Below, one piece after another: positions 1-9,650 of a stretch of DNA of 64,000 bases. The translations under genes and the position numbers were made by a program. Positions within the stretch are counted from its first letter, which is position 1. Each line of letters begins with the position of its first letter. The stretch is from Sediminicola sp037203765. Its GTDB lineage: Bacteria; Bacteroidota; Bacteroidia; Flavobacteriales; Flavobacteriaceae. Location of the stretch: NCBI RefSeq assembly GCF_037203765.1, contig NZ_JBBCAS010000009.1, forward strand, positions 1 to 64,000, read 5' to 3'. The notes beneath the pieces were generated by a model. That model was given only the letters and a program-made list of their open reading frames with translations, did no database searches and was not told the DNA's origin.

Positions 1-402
1 TTCAGCGCGATCGTAGTAAGGGTCTCCAAGTTCTTTACATCGATGATGGTATCCACTCCGTCCTCATCCTTGTAGGTGAAGGTCCCGTCGGCATTGGCCA
101 CCAAAGTGGTCACCGTTTCCAGGTTGTCAACAAGGGCAGATAGGTTCAACTGGGTCACTACCCCGTCCTCATCGGTATAATCGATGTTGGTGTTATCGGC
201 GTTCAGCGCGATCGTAGTAAGGGTCTCCAAGTTCTTTACATCGATGATGGTATCCACTCCGTCCTCATCCTTGTAGGTAAAGGTCCCGTCAGCGTTGGCC
301 ACCAAAGTGGTCACTGTTTCCAGGTTGTCAACAAGGGCAGATAGGTTCAACTGGGTCACTACCCCGTCCTCATCGGTATAGTCGATGTTGGTATTATCGG
401 CG
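1..402 (-). repeat. Two 201-bp tandem repeats (67 codons each)
   Basis: Positions 1-201 and 202-402 align without gaps and differ at only about six bases, all synonymous. A third, more diverged copy starts at 403. The array continues past the window edge. Confidence 0.9.
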
Positions 403-1046
403 TTCAGCGCGATACTGGTCAATGTTTCAAAATCTCTTATGTCAATTAAGGTAGTACTACCATCTTCCGATGTATAGGTAAAAGTACTATCCCCATTATT
501 TACTAAGGTAGAAACAGATGTATCTGAAATGGTTACCGTAGTTCCATCTGCTTTTGTAAAAGTGTAAGTTCCGTCAGCGTTATCAATCAGGTTAACAGTA
601 TTGGTGGCATTGTTGATTTCATCTATTGCTAATTGCACCGTACCAGCCGACAAGCCCGATGTTGAATTATCATAGATTACCTCTGCTGCTGTTTGATCAT
701 CAGTTCCGATATTATTTAAACTGCTCAAATCAACACTCAAGCTTCCTCCATTCTCCAAAACCAATGTTAATTGGTTTGTTCCTGCGTTGAAGCTAAAGTT
801 TTGTAACTGTTGATTATCCGAAGAAGTCAGTTCCCATGAATTTCCATCCCAAAAATAGATGGTTCCTGTATTGGTGTTCACATAAATATCTCCAATGTCC
901 GCACCTGTTGGGGCAGTAGCCCCTGGAGCAGTAACGGCAGTACCACTAAGCACCTCACAATTACATTGATCCTGAAGTGTAACAGTGGTCTGCGAAAAGG
1001 CAAACCCTGAAATCAAGAAAATGATTAATAAAATCTTTTTACTCAT
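1..1046 (-). CDS. Secreted repeat protein (adhesin-like), 3' end outside window
   Basis: The ATG at 1046 opens 348 codons that run off the left edge, so only the N-terminal part is seen. Residues 1-19 form a signal peptide ending FAFSQ. A short Cys-containing segment and a GDIYVNTNTGTIYFWDG motif follow, of a kind often found near the start of flavobacterial surface proteins. From about residue 150 the chain consists of beta-rich units with DGTFTYKDEDG and NIDYTDEDG elements. These become two near-identical 67-residue repeats at the window edge. The function is unknown; a surface adhesin or fibre is an inference. A -7 promoter box with an upstream CACAACAT motif lies 140-180 bp before the start. 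Confidence 0.85.
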   Translation of the reverse strand, partial: MSKKILLIIFLISGFAFSQTTVTLQDQCNCEVLSGTAVTAPGATAPTGADIGDIYVNTNTGTIYFWDGNSWELTSSDNQQLQNFSFNAGTNQLTLVLENGGSLSVDLSSLNNIGTDDQTAAEVIYDNSTSGLSAGTVQLAIDEINNATNTVNLIDNADGTYTFTKADGTTVTISDTSVSTLVNNGDSTFTYTSEDGSTTLIDIRDFETLTSIALNADNTNIDYTDEDGVVTQLNLSALVDNLETVTTLVANADGTFTYKDEDGVDTIIDVKNLETLTTIALNADNTNIDYTDEDGVVTQLNLSALVDNLETVTTLVANADGTFTYKDEDGVDTIIDVKNLETLTTIAL

Positions 1047-1185
1047 GGTTGTCGGTTTACTGTCAATATTTTTATGCTTTCGGTTTTTTGAATACCTCAT
1101 CATAAAGCTGGTTTTTCAAATATCATCGGACTTAAGAAAATTCGAATAGAATTGCTCAATGCCAAATTGATATTATTACACTTTA

Positions 1186-1227
1186 CAAAATTAGCAGGAA
1201 GCTAGCGCGAGGAAAATAAATGTTGTG
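1186..1227 (-). promoter_or_regulatory. Putative activator-type promoter of the first surface gene
   Basis: On the minus strand CACAACAT (1227-1220) is followed after 26 bp by TAATTTTG (1193-1186), a match to the Bacteroidota -7 box TAnnTTTG. No -33 TTG lies at the usual distance. The same layout occurs before the next three surface genes. Confidence 0.5.
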
Positions 1228-1584
1228 TAAGTACCAATTAGTATTGTATACCATCGATAAAGTGTAGTTTCAGTTCTTAAAATCCAATAACTTCTGTATG
1301 TCTTTTATCGATTAGTGCAGTAATATCAAGCCTTGCCACACGACATCTTATCCGAATTATTTACCCTTTCACCTTTTTGAAAATGTTGTGAAATGGCCAT
1401 TATTTTGATGCATAATCCAACCCAAAATGGCATAGTTTTAAACCGGTTTTTGTGATCTACCATAGATGGGATATTTGTTTGTAATTATTCAAATCAGGTC
1501 TAAAAAAACCACTTATTGTATCATTAAAAATTATGGCGAACCAACATGTAAATAAGTTTAAATTATTCTGTTTGACTTATTGGA

Positions 1585-1632
1585 AGAAGTAAATAGGCGA
1601 AAAAACAGGAGTGATTTACTTCTATTTCGCCT
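1585..1632. other. Interleaved inverted repeats (A-B-A'-B')
   Basis: AGAAGTAAAT (1585-1594) pairs with ATTTACTTCT (1614-1623), and AGGCGAAA (1595-1602) pairs with TTTCGCCT (1625-1632). The order allows either hairpin but not a simple nested stem. It lies just downstream of the stop codon of the 1667-5434 gene. Confidence 0.55.
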
Positions 1633-1666
1633 TTACTAATTAAAATTTGAATCCAATTTGAGAGCA

Positions 1667-4600
1667 TCAACTCTTATTCACCCTATAGGTAATTCTTCTA
1701 TTGGTGATGATGGTACTCACCTTAATTGTTGATAAGGGTGAAAATTCTGAGGTACTATTTGCGATTGTAGAAGTAGCGGTGATCTTCTGACCCACCATGG
1801 CCCCAAAAGGCAAAGGTATAGAGAATTTAAAATTATTGGTGTTATCTATATTGCCATCCAGATCGGTATAGTTGGACACTCCGCTGTCCAAGTCCCCTGC
1901 AGATCCTTCAATAACCGTTGCCAAATAGGACTGGCCTTCCCCATAATCGGAACTATACCCTAATTGGTTAGCTCCTGGCAGTGCAGTTCCCATAGAAACG
2001 TCTGATATGAACAGTTCTATTATAGCTCCTGGCCGGGCCCATCCTTGGACAATTAAATTGGCCCCGTTGGTGGATATTGTTTTAAAAATGGGAAAATTGT
2101 TCAAGTTATTGGGACCGGAATCTCCATCGCCATTATCGTTCAAGGTAACACCATCTCCTGTCTTTTTGGATTTATCCAAATCTATCCCCAAAGAAGGGGC
2201 CCTTAGACCATTGTTGTAGATGGAATTTTGTGTAATCCAAATACCTGTCACATTTTCCGCTACCACAACGCCCTCTCCTCTATTTCCATGTATAACATTC
2301 TTGGAGACCTCTGCGGTAGCAGCCTTTAATCGAATCCCCGCATCATCAAAGATTCCCCCTCCGCAGGCCACGGGACTGATTCCGTTCCCTGTTATTGTAT
2401 TATCAGTAATAACCAACCCACCAGAATAATTAGTTCCTTCAATACCTATACCAGCCGCATCATTGATCATGTTATTTCTTATAATTATTCCAGTTCCACT
2501 ATCGATCAAAATATTGTCCATACAGGTTGTCCCTGTTCCATTTTGAAAGATATGGTTGTACTCTAGAATAGAATTGGAACCCCCATTAATACGAATCCCT
2601 GCAATATCAGAGCCATTGAAATAGTTTCGGGCAATTCTTGCCGTTCCACCGCGTACTTCTGTGCCATATTGGATCGCCCCTGATTTTACGCCCAGGGCAT
2701 TGACCCCTATAATATTTTCAAAAATATAGGTTAGCCCGGCATTGATCCGTATTCCTGCCCTATCATTGGAATAGACAGCCAAATTCCGGATGGTTACGTT
2801 GTTCCCTTGTGTGGTAAATACATCCCCTCCGTTTCTGCGCACCTGTATCTCGGGTCGGTTAAAACTAAAAAGGGTATTTCCCGTAACCCCCACAGCAGAT
2901 CCCCCCGCACCCAAGGTACCTGAATTGGTATTCCCCGAATAGGCGGTTTGCGTCCTTCCATCCACAATAGTATTGGCAGCAGTCATGGTAGCCAATTGTT
3001 GGGCATCGGTAATAAAAATATCAAAATAGCCACTGGCATAGGAGGCACTAGGTGTCCTTCCCAATGCGTCCCCAGTGGGCGGGATCATAAAAATAGAGGT
3101 ATCCTCTCCCGCAGCCGGATCAAAAATACTATTGGCCGCAATGTCCAACCCGGTCTCGTCCAAATTATTGGCATTTACAATAAATTGATTTAGCGAGCCC
3201 TGCCCCACCTGATTGGTATTAACAATAGTATTGAAATTATATCCAAAATCGATGCCCACTATACCGTTGGACAATACCAAAACTGAAGAAACACTCTGGG
3301 CCCCAGCCAAGGTATTGCTCCCTGGATCTTGGCCTGCAGGATTTGCTCCCCCTACCTCATTGGGAACATTGACAAATCCTCCTGCATTATAAAATCTTCT
3401 AAATGTCTGAATTGGCATACAGGTAGCACAAGCTGCACCGCCCCCTCTAGTGGACTTAACGGTTGAATTTACAACCCGTGCCCTATACGTTCCATTGGCC
3501 ATCCCACCTAATACATATTTCCCATCTGTGCCTGTTGTTGTAGATCTGTTTAAGTTTCCAGAGGAATCGTAGAGTTCTACCCTTGCATTTACCACCGGTT
3601 TACCCGCAGATACGGTTGCATTTCTCCCGGCACCTCCAGGATAATTAACGTCTTCAAATACCAGACCGGTTATCAAGTTGGAAGGCACCTTTAATAAAAC
3701 TGAGTTTACAATCACAAAATCTTGACCAGACTGAACCGTAGTGGTAACCGAGGATTCCCCTGGCTGAACTACAGAGGATATATTATATGTATCAAGATCC
3801 AGGCCATGAGAGGTAGTAATATTGATATTGGGGGTTACAGTATTGTCGTAAATAGTGGAGTTAAATGGGTTATTGACGGTAATCCCATTGTTATCCCCAT
3901 CTCCAGATAGTGTGATGGCCAGTCCTGATCCCGATGTTACCGAAAGGCGTTCATTATTGGCCAATGTCTGATCCCCCTCCCAAGAAACAACAGTAGTTTT
4001 GGAACCAGTTGCACCAATGGCGAAAAATCCAGAGAGTGTATAACTGGATGAAGAATTACTTTCCCCACTAAATCCTTGGTAGAGGTTAATGGTCACCGCT
4101 GGCAATGTTGGCAATTCGTAAAATACCATTAATGTCCATCCTCCCAAAACGGTCTGTGAACTACAAAATGGGTCTCCGGTATCTACATTAAGACCTGTAA
4201 AATCATATGTATTGGTAGATGGATTCCCAATACCTCTAATTATAGCAGTCACATCACTTAAATAACCATAAAATTGCCTGTTGGTCAAGGTAGAACCGTA
4301 AATGACCTCTGCTCTTACCGTCTGTCCTTCAAAGGTTACCATATCATCCGCATTGAAGTTGGAATGCGCCCAAGACAAATAAGCCCTCTCTATCGTTGCT
4401 CCTGCTGGAATGGGTGAAAGTAAGGTGTTTGAGGAAGTAGCCGTAATAGAACAAGCATTGGTACCATTGGGCTGGGTCCTTAAGGATCCGCCTGTGGTGG
4501 TATAGTCATAATATCCACTGAACTCCCTGAACAATGATAATGGTACATTATTGGGGATGGGCGGGTCTGAGTCGGTAATGGTCCCTTCCCCAATAGCATC

Positions 4601-5434
4601 TATGATGGTAACCCCATTGGTGGCACCGGAAAGGGTGACAAAGAAATTCTCATTGTTCTCACCATAGGTATTATCCAGTATGGGAACGGTAATTGTCCGT
4701 GTTTCTCCAGCCAAACCTGTAAAGACCAAGGTACCTGACACTGCAGAATAGTCGCTATCTACAGCTGCAGTGCCATCAGAAGTGGCGTAATTTACCGAAA
4801 ATCCCCCTGGTCTAAGTTGATTTAAAGTTACCGTAAACGTTGCTGTTCCCGCCTCTTCGGAAACTGTGACATCATTGATGAAGGTTGCGGGCCCATACGT
4901 TGCCGTAAATAGGACATTATCAATTAAAATAGTTGAACCCCCACCCCAGACATTGTCTGTACCAGCAAATCGAATTTCAGAGGCAGCGGAGATATGGTCT
5001 AATGTTAAAGGAAAAGAAATTGTCCCTATCGTATTTGTATTGATGGTTCTAACTGTTTGCCAGGAAGCAGTGGTTACATTCCATAACTGAATATCCAATC
5101 CTTCTCCACCCCTAGCCGTTGCATCAAAATCCATGGTCAAGGTAACCTGCGTAGCCCCGAACAAATTTAGTCTCCTGCTTGCCAACCTTCCATCCAAGTC
5201 ATTGAACCTCAGCTTGCCTGCTGCACCACCGGTAACTGAAATTCTTCCAGCAGCCGGATTCCCATCTTCACTATCCACCCAGTTGGCAGAAAAGCTGGAA
5301 GTTCCATTATTATTGGCATATGAAACGGTGTTAAAATTATCCAAAAAGGTCTGCTGTCCAAACATATGGAAACAGCCGAAGAACACTATAATAAGAATCG
5401 GTATTCTTTTATTAGGGAAGATTCCTGTTATCAT
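1667..5434 (-). CDS. Secreted multidomain Calx-beta / parallel beta-helix surface protein
   Basis: 1255 residues from the ATG at 5434; an in-frame TTG at 5437 is less likely. A signal peptide ends near FGQQ (about residue 27). Domains in order: a jelly-roll-like region (30-185), a Calx-beta domain (about 186-285), a region resembling DUF3344 with the AYLSWAHSN and GGWTLMVFYE elements (295-590), a CNA-B/SdrD-like domain (590-700), and a right-handed beta-helix of PbH1-type repeats (about 740-1100). The last 14 residues form a basic tail containing NRRITYRV, also found at the ends of the next two proteins. No standard type A or type B T9SS domain is visible. Function unknown; a cell-surface or matrix role is inferred. 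Confidence 0.85.
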   Translation of the reverse strand: MITGIFPNKRIPILIIVFFGCFHMFGQQTFLDNFNTVSYANNNGTSSFSANWVDSEDGNPAAGRISVTGGAAGKLRFNDLDGRLASRRLNLFGATQVTLTMDFDATARGGEGLDIQLWNVTTASWQTVRTINTNTIGTISFPLTLDHISAASEIRFAGTDNVWGGGSTILIDNVLFTATYGPATFINDVTVSEEAGTATFTVTLNQLRPGGFSVNYATSDGTAAVDSDYSAVSGTLVFTGLAGETRTITVPILDNTYGENNENFFVTLSGATNGVTIIDAIGEGTITDSDPPIPNNVPLSLFREFSGYYDYTTTGGSLRTQPNGTNACSITATSSNTLLSPIPAGATIERAYLSWAHSNFNADDMVTFEGQTVRAEVIYGSTLTNRQFYGYLSDVTAIIRGIGNPSTNTYDFTGLNVDTGDPFCSSQTVLGGWTLMVFYELPTLPAVTINLYQGFSGESNSSSSYTLSGFFAIGATGSKTTVVSWEGDQTLANNERLSVTSGSGLAITLSGDGDNNGITVNNPFNSTIYDNTVTPNINITTSHGLDLDTYNISSVVQPGESSVTTTVQSGQDFVIVNSVLLKVPSNLITGLVFEDVNYPGGAGRNATVSAGKPVVNARVELYDSSGNLNRSTTTGTDGKYVLGGMANGTYRARVVNSTVKSTRGGGAACATCMPIQTFRRFYNAGGFVNVPNEVGGANPAGQDPGSNTLAGAQSVSSVLVLSNGIVGIDFGYNFNTIVNTNQVGQGSLNQFIVNANNLDETGLDIAANSIFDPAAGEDTSIFMIPPTGDALGRTPSASYASGYFDIFITDAQQLATMTAANTIVDGRTQTAYSGNTNSGTLGAGGSAVGVTGNTLFSFNRPEIQVRRNGGDVFTTQGNNVTIRNLAVYSNDRAGIRINAGLTYIFENIIGVNALGVKSGAIQYGTEVRGGTARIARNYFNGSDIAGIRINGGSNSILEYNHIFQNGTGTTCMDNILIDSGTGIIIRNNMINDAAGIGIEGTNYSGGLVITDNTITGNGISPVACGGGIFDDAGIRLKAATAEVSKNVIHGNRGEGVVVAENVTGIWITQNSIYNNGLRAPSLGIDLDKSKKTGDGVTLNDNGDGDSGPNNLNNFPIFKTISTNGANLIVQGWARPGAIIELFISDVSMGTALPGANQLGYSSDYGEGQSYLATVIEGSAGDLDSGVSNYTDLDGNIDNTNNFKFSIPLPFGAMVGQKITATSTIANSTSEFSPLSTIKVSTIITNRRITYRVNKS

Positions 5435-5466
5435 CAAGTAACGTTAATCCTATATGATCAACACAT

Positions 5467-5509
5467 CAAATGTAGAAATAGAAATGATACGTGTTTTGGG
5501 AATGTTGTA
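5467..5509 (-). promoter_or_regulatory. Putative activator-type promoter
   Basis: TACATTTG (5474-5467) is a perfect TAnnTTTG box 32 bp before the ATG at 5434. Upstream, after 27 bp, lies TACAACAT (5509-5502), one base off the CACAACAT motif of the neighbouring genes. No -33 TTG is present. Confidence 0.5.
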
Positions 5510-5629
5510 TGCTGAATTAAAATAGAGGTATAATATCAAATATTCGAAGTGACTTTAATTCGAACGACCTATTTAAGTGATTTTTGAATCAATTATAAAA
5601 CAATTGTAAATTATTTAAAAGCCCTTGAT

Positions 5630-7696
5630 TTAATTCTTTTTCACCCTATGCGTAATCCTCCTATTGGAAATAACTCCATTTACTTGCACTGTAAGAGTGG
5701 CAGGGGAAGAAGTTTCAGAACTGGGACAGGCTGGAGAGGTATTGGATGCAATGACCCTGTATTGGTTACCAGAGAAATCAATATCCATGTTGGAAACGGT
5801 CAACGAAGAAGTGGTAACCCCCGAATAATTCACGCCATCTGTCAAATCAGTAAATGTTACCCCATTATCATCACTTACCTGCCATTGATAGGCATTGGCA
5901 CTGGATGCGGAAACTGATAAAATAGCTGAATCCCCGGCAAAAACATTAGTATCCACTGGTTGAGAATCAATGGAAACAAAGCCACCTACACTTAACACTG
6001 CCGAATCTGACAAAACAGGTGGACACGTATTTATTGAGGTCGATGATTTCAGCCTATATAAATACCCATCTAGAGTTGTGTTTGTAGGATTCACCGAAAG
6101 GGTAGAAGTCGTTGCCCCAGAGTACAGTCCCCCATTGGCAAGGTCATTAAATGTTGTACCATTATCCGTACTCATCTGCCATTGAAAGGTGTCTGCATTT
6201 GCCGTGCCTACATTGAATTGTGCCAAATCCCCATCACAAACTACCTCATCTGAAGGTTGGGAAGTTACCGTTACCGGCAAATCTTCTAGCACTGTAATTG
6301 TAGTTGCATTGGAAGGATCGGGCGTACATCCTGGCAAAGGTGCGATGTTCAATGTATAATCCCCTGGTGTATCAATATCTACAGAGGTTAGATATACTCC
6401 GGATTTTGAAGTCGTACCATCGGGAAATGTTACTCCCGGGGAATCCGAGGTCCAATAATATTCAGCGCTCATGGAGTCAAAATTTGCCTCTAGGGTCAAA
6501 GTCTCATTGGCTACACAACCACTGAAATTTCCAGGATCCTTGATACTTGTGTCCAATTGGCCGCCCGATGAGCCACCCAAAAAATCATAGGGTCCTGCAA
6601 AATCCGATAAGGAAGATGTAAAAGATGCGGAAGATCTAGTTTTTACCAATACCGAACTAAATGGAGAATCGCAGGCAGAACCTGGCCCAAATAAGGTCCT
6701 GGGATCAAACCCAATGCCTGTAAAATTAACCCCGATTTCCGCGAATGCTTCTTTCTCATAACTAGTTGCCGGAGTAAGCCCTGTTGCATAGGTACCCCAT
6801 GGAGGGCCGGTGGTAGCGACGGTGTTCACTTTGCTAAAGGTGTTGCCTGTAAAATTGATGCTTGCATACCCGTAAACAGATCCGTTTGAGGCCCCATCAA
6901 ATGCGGTATAATTAAAGCCTCTATTTAAAAGATAATCTGCCCTAGATACCCATACCCTTACCTCTATTCCGGATACCCCGCTACCAGAAAAAGCAAATCC
7001 TACAACTACATCTCCAATCTGGATGGTATTGCCGGTAGCATCAAACTGCCATGCTGTGTGCCCTTCATTGGGTCCCACATTCGTAAAATTACCTCCTGAA
7101 ACCAATAATTCCCGGACATATAATTCAAAATCTATAAAGCGTGATCCGTTAGCTTTTAAGGTGGATACGCCTAAATCAACCCATAAATCATCTCCCGTAT
7201 TTGTTCCGTTCCTACGCATATGTACATACGAATCCACAATATCCACATTTGAGGTAAGGGAAGATTCACCAATATTCCATTGAGTAGCCGGATTTTGGGC
7301 ATTTTTAGACCCTCCACCAAAAGTGGTTTTATCTTTATTAGCATTCCCTTCACTTATATAATCATGACCAAAACGGGCTGCATACCAAATATATCCATTA
7401 GGGGAAGAGAAATTATTAGTGCTCATCCTTGTATCAAATGGAGTGTTGGCAGATGAATTGATAATGGATTGGAAAGTGGTGAACTGACTTTGATCTATGA
7501 CACCCATTCCTGTGGCACCTGAAAACCAGTCATCCGTATTTGCATTTGTGGTACCAGATATTAAATCGGCTTCCAAACCAAAGTTGGCACCAACACCAGG
7601 ATTTTGTTGAGAATATCCTGTAAAGGCCAGAAGGACAAATCCAATAAAAATGCCTATCCGAACCCAAAACTTAGTATGTACGACTTTATTTACCAT
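5630..7696 (-). CDS. Secreted Ig-like domain surface protein with NRRIT tail
   Basis: 688 residues from the ATG at 7696. Residues 1-29 are a signal peptide ending GYSQQ. The N-terminal part (30-385) has no family I can name; it contains repeated mentions of aromatic, Gly-rich beta strands and a GSACDSPFSS segment. The rest is a string of Ig-like domains (about 385-670), each with a Cys pair and the FQWQMSTDNG / YQWQVSDDNG signature. The C-terminus is the shared basic tail SNRRITHRVKK. Neighbours are separately promoted surface genes on the same strand. Likely exported and surface-exposed; ligand unknown. Confidence 0.8.
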   Translation of the reverse strand: MVNKVVHTKFWVRIGIFIGFVLLAFTGYSQQNPGVGANFGLEADLISGTTNANTDDWFSGATGMGVIDQSQFTTFQSIINSSANTPFDTRMSTNNFSSPNGYIWYAARFGHDYISEGNANKDKTTFGGGSKNAQNPATQWNIGESSLTSNVDIVDSYVHMRRNGTNTGDDLWVDLGVSTLKANGSRFIDFELYVRELLVSGGNFTNVGPNEGHTAWQFDATGNTIQIGDVVVGFAFSGSGVSGIEVRVWVSRADYLLNRGFNYTAFDGASNGSVYGYASINFTGNTFSKVNTVATTGPPWGTYATGLTPATSYEKEAFAEIGVNFTGIGFDPRTLFGPGSACDSPFSSVLVKTRSSASFTSSLSDFAGPYDFLGGSSGGQLDTSIKDPGNFSGCVANETLTLEANFDSMSAEYYWTSDSPGVTFPDGTTSKSGVYLTSVDIDTPGDYTLNIAPLPGCTPDPSNATTITVLEDLPVTVTSQPSDEVVCDGDLAQFNVGTANADTFQWQMSTDNGTTFNDLANGGLYSGATTSTLSVNPTNTTLDGYLYRLKSSTSINTCPPVLSDSAVLSVGGFVSIDSQPVDTNVFAGDSAILSVSASSANAYQWQVSDDNGVTFTDLTDGVNYSGVTTSSLTVSNMDIDFSGNQYRVIASNTSPACPSSETSSPATLTVQVNGVISNRRITHRVKKN

Positions 7697-7710
7697 AATA
7701 TACTAGGGTT

Positions 7711-7752
7711 CAAGATAAAACTTACCTAAAAACTCAACTAACAAATGTTGTG
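7711..7752 (-). promoter_or_regulatory. Putative activator-type promoter
   Basis: CACAACAT (7752-7745) is followed after 26 bp by TTATCTTG (7718-7711), a degenerate -7 box like the TTAGTTTG of the next gene. It sits 14 bp before the ATG at 7696, so the leader would be very short. Confidence 0.35.
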
Positions 7753-7890
7753 TATAGTAGCCACAAGACCATAAAAGAAGACATTTCTATGGTTTACAGC
7801 CTCAAAAAAGACTTAAAAAGTGTTAAAAATTTAGTGTTTTCGTAGATAACACCTTATGTAAAAAGGCCTTACTGACCTTCCTAAATAGTA

Positions 7891-9570
7891 TTAATCCTTA
7901 TTGACCCTATGGGTGATTCTTCTATTGGTGATAGCATTTTTAACCTTTACGGTTAATAAAGCTGATGCCGAATTTGTAGGCGGGCAACCCGATCCTGCTT
8001 TTGAGGCCATAACCCTATACCTATAGCCATTTTTATTAACCTCTGCACCCATAACCGTAAGCGCTGTTGACTGTGTACCAGCATATTCTGGTCCATTCAC
8101 TATATTGTTAAACGTTGTTCCTCCGTCCGTACTCACCTGCCATTGATAGGTATCAGCGTTGGTAGTAGTAACCGTAAAAATAGCATTACCCCCTGTAAAT
8201 ACAGATTGATCCGGACCGATGGTCGCCGTAGAAGGGGTATTCCGAGTGACGGTTATTGCTGTCCTAGATCCACTCCGGCAATTAGTTGTATTATTCCTTG
8301 CTTCCGCATAATAGGTACCGGGACCGGCAGGGGTATAGGTGGTGTTACCCATTAATAATAGGGAACCTCCACTGGCCGAATCATACCAGTCCACTGTTTC
8401 ACCCAAACCAACCGTTGCAGTTATACTGGGCACAGGATCTCCATTACAATAAGACCTATTACCACCGCTGGCAGGTGGATTTACCACGGGGCAAGAACAA
8501 TTGGGAGCGGTCACAGGTAGCTGATTGGTACAGCCATTGGCATCGGTAACCGTTACCACAATGTTAGTGCCATTGGGCACATTGGTAATAGCCCATCTAT
8601 TGCCCGAAACATTATTGACATTACCTGCGGTACTCGTTACACTACCAGTACTGACTGTAACCTCCAATCTGTAGGTCGTAGGTGAAAATAAAGCAAAAAC
8701 ACAAGTAGGAGCGCTGCTAACCGATATTGTTGGCCTTGGTTGAATGGTCAGGGTAACAGCAGTTCTAAATAAGCTTCTTCGATTGGAATTTGAATTGTCC
8801 ACACTTTCTCCATAATAGGTGACAGTACCCACTGTATTTAATGTTGGAGAAACGGGAGTACCACCACTAGAAGCTGTAAACCACTCAACACGAGCTCCAG
8901 AAGGAGGAGTAGCGGAAGCTGTTAATGTTTGAATAGGGTTCTTTTCGCATTCGGTAATATCTCCATTACTAGTGGGAGGCGGAAGTGCAGATTCTATGTC
9001 ATCAAAAGAATAGTCTACCCCACCATTTCCATTACAGTTTGAAAATTTTTCTGTCCCTATATAAATGCTTTGGGAGGCATTACAATTCTTATCGGTTCTT
9101 ATCTCCCCTCCATTGTTATATATCTGTGCACCTTCCGGTAAATACAAATCCGCATTTTTCACCCATGATAGAATACCATCGCTCTCTACAGATACTTGCA
9201 TTATGTTTACTTGAAAGCTCCCATTATCTGGCAATGACAGGTTATCGCTTCCGCCATTTCGATCTCCAATAATCAACTTATTTATACTGTAAATAGAATT
9301 TATATTCACATTTAAGGTTACCGTATTACCACTACCAATAGTTACCGTACCTACATTACTATTTTGTCCAGGATAGGAAGTAGCATTCACCCAAGTGGTT
9401 CCATTATATATTTGCCAAGTAGAAGCACTACTCCAAACGCCAGTGGCTTTGGATCTATAATCACCAGTTACTTGTGCCAATAAGGTATTACCCCAGAACA
9501 TAAGAAAAACACCCAAAATGAGTGTTTTTAATTTAAAGGGAAAATAGGCTACAAACAACGGATATTTCAT
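7891..9570 (-). CDS. Secreted Ig-like domain surface protein with NRRIT tail
   Basis: 559 residues from the ATG at 9570, with a signal peptide ending LLAQ (about residue 33). The segment 34-200 begins YRSKATGVWSSASTW, a pattern seen at the start of G8-like or beta-solenoid domains, and contains several Cys. Ig-like domains follow from about 205, including a VDWYDSASGG element. The last Ig domain (about 450-543, YQWQVSTDGGTTF) is clearly related to that of the 5630-7696 protein. The C-terminus is TNRRITHRVNK, the shared tail. Function unknown; surface protein by inference. Confidence 0.8.
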   Translation of the reverse strand: MKYPLFVAYFPFKLKTLILGVFLMFWGNTLLAQVTGDYRSKATGVWSSASTWQIYNGTTWVNATSYPGQNSNVGTVTIGSGNTVTLNVNINSIYSINKLIIGDRNGGSDNLSLPDNGSFQVNIMQVSVESDGILSWVKNADLYLPEGAQIYNNGGEIRTDKNCNASQSIYIGTEKFSNCNGNGGVDYSFDDIESALPPPTSNGDITECEKNPIQTLTASATPPSGARVEWFTASSGGTPVSPTLNTVGTVTYYGESVDNSNSNRRSLFRTAVTLTIQPRPTISVSSAPTCVFALFSPTTYRLEVTVSTGSVTSTAGNVNNVSGNRWAITNVPNGTNIVVTVTDANGCTNQLPVTAPNCSCPVVNPPASGGNRSYCNGDPVPSITATVGLGETVDWYDSASGGSLLLMGNTTYTPAGPGTYYAEARNNTTNCRSGSRTAITVTRNTPSTATIGPDQSVFTGGNAIFTVTTTNADTYQWQVSTDGGTTFNNIVNGPEYAGTQSTALTVMGAEVNKNGYRYRVMASKAGSGCPPTNSASALLTVKVKNAITNRRITHRVNKD

Positions 9571-9650
9571 AATACAATTATTGTACTAAAACTCAAGAAT
9601 CATTAGTCAATTCTTCAAATTAATAGTCTGAACTCATGCTAAAAAGTTGG

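Larger units (their letters stand above)
1047..1666. other. 620-bp gene-free spacer
   Basis: AT-rich spacer between two minus-strand surface-protein genes. It holds the promoter module of the downstream gene (1186-1227), a second copy of ATGTTGTG at 1383-1390, and a pair of interleaved inverted repeats at 1585-1632. I see no credible ORF or RNA gene in the rest. Confidence 0.6.

Noticed and set aside
1..402. Regular repeats suggestive of a CRISPR array
   Set aside because: The repeats are 201 bp, in frame, without unique spacers, and encode a protein.
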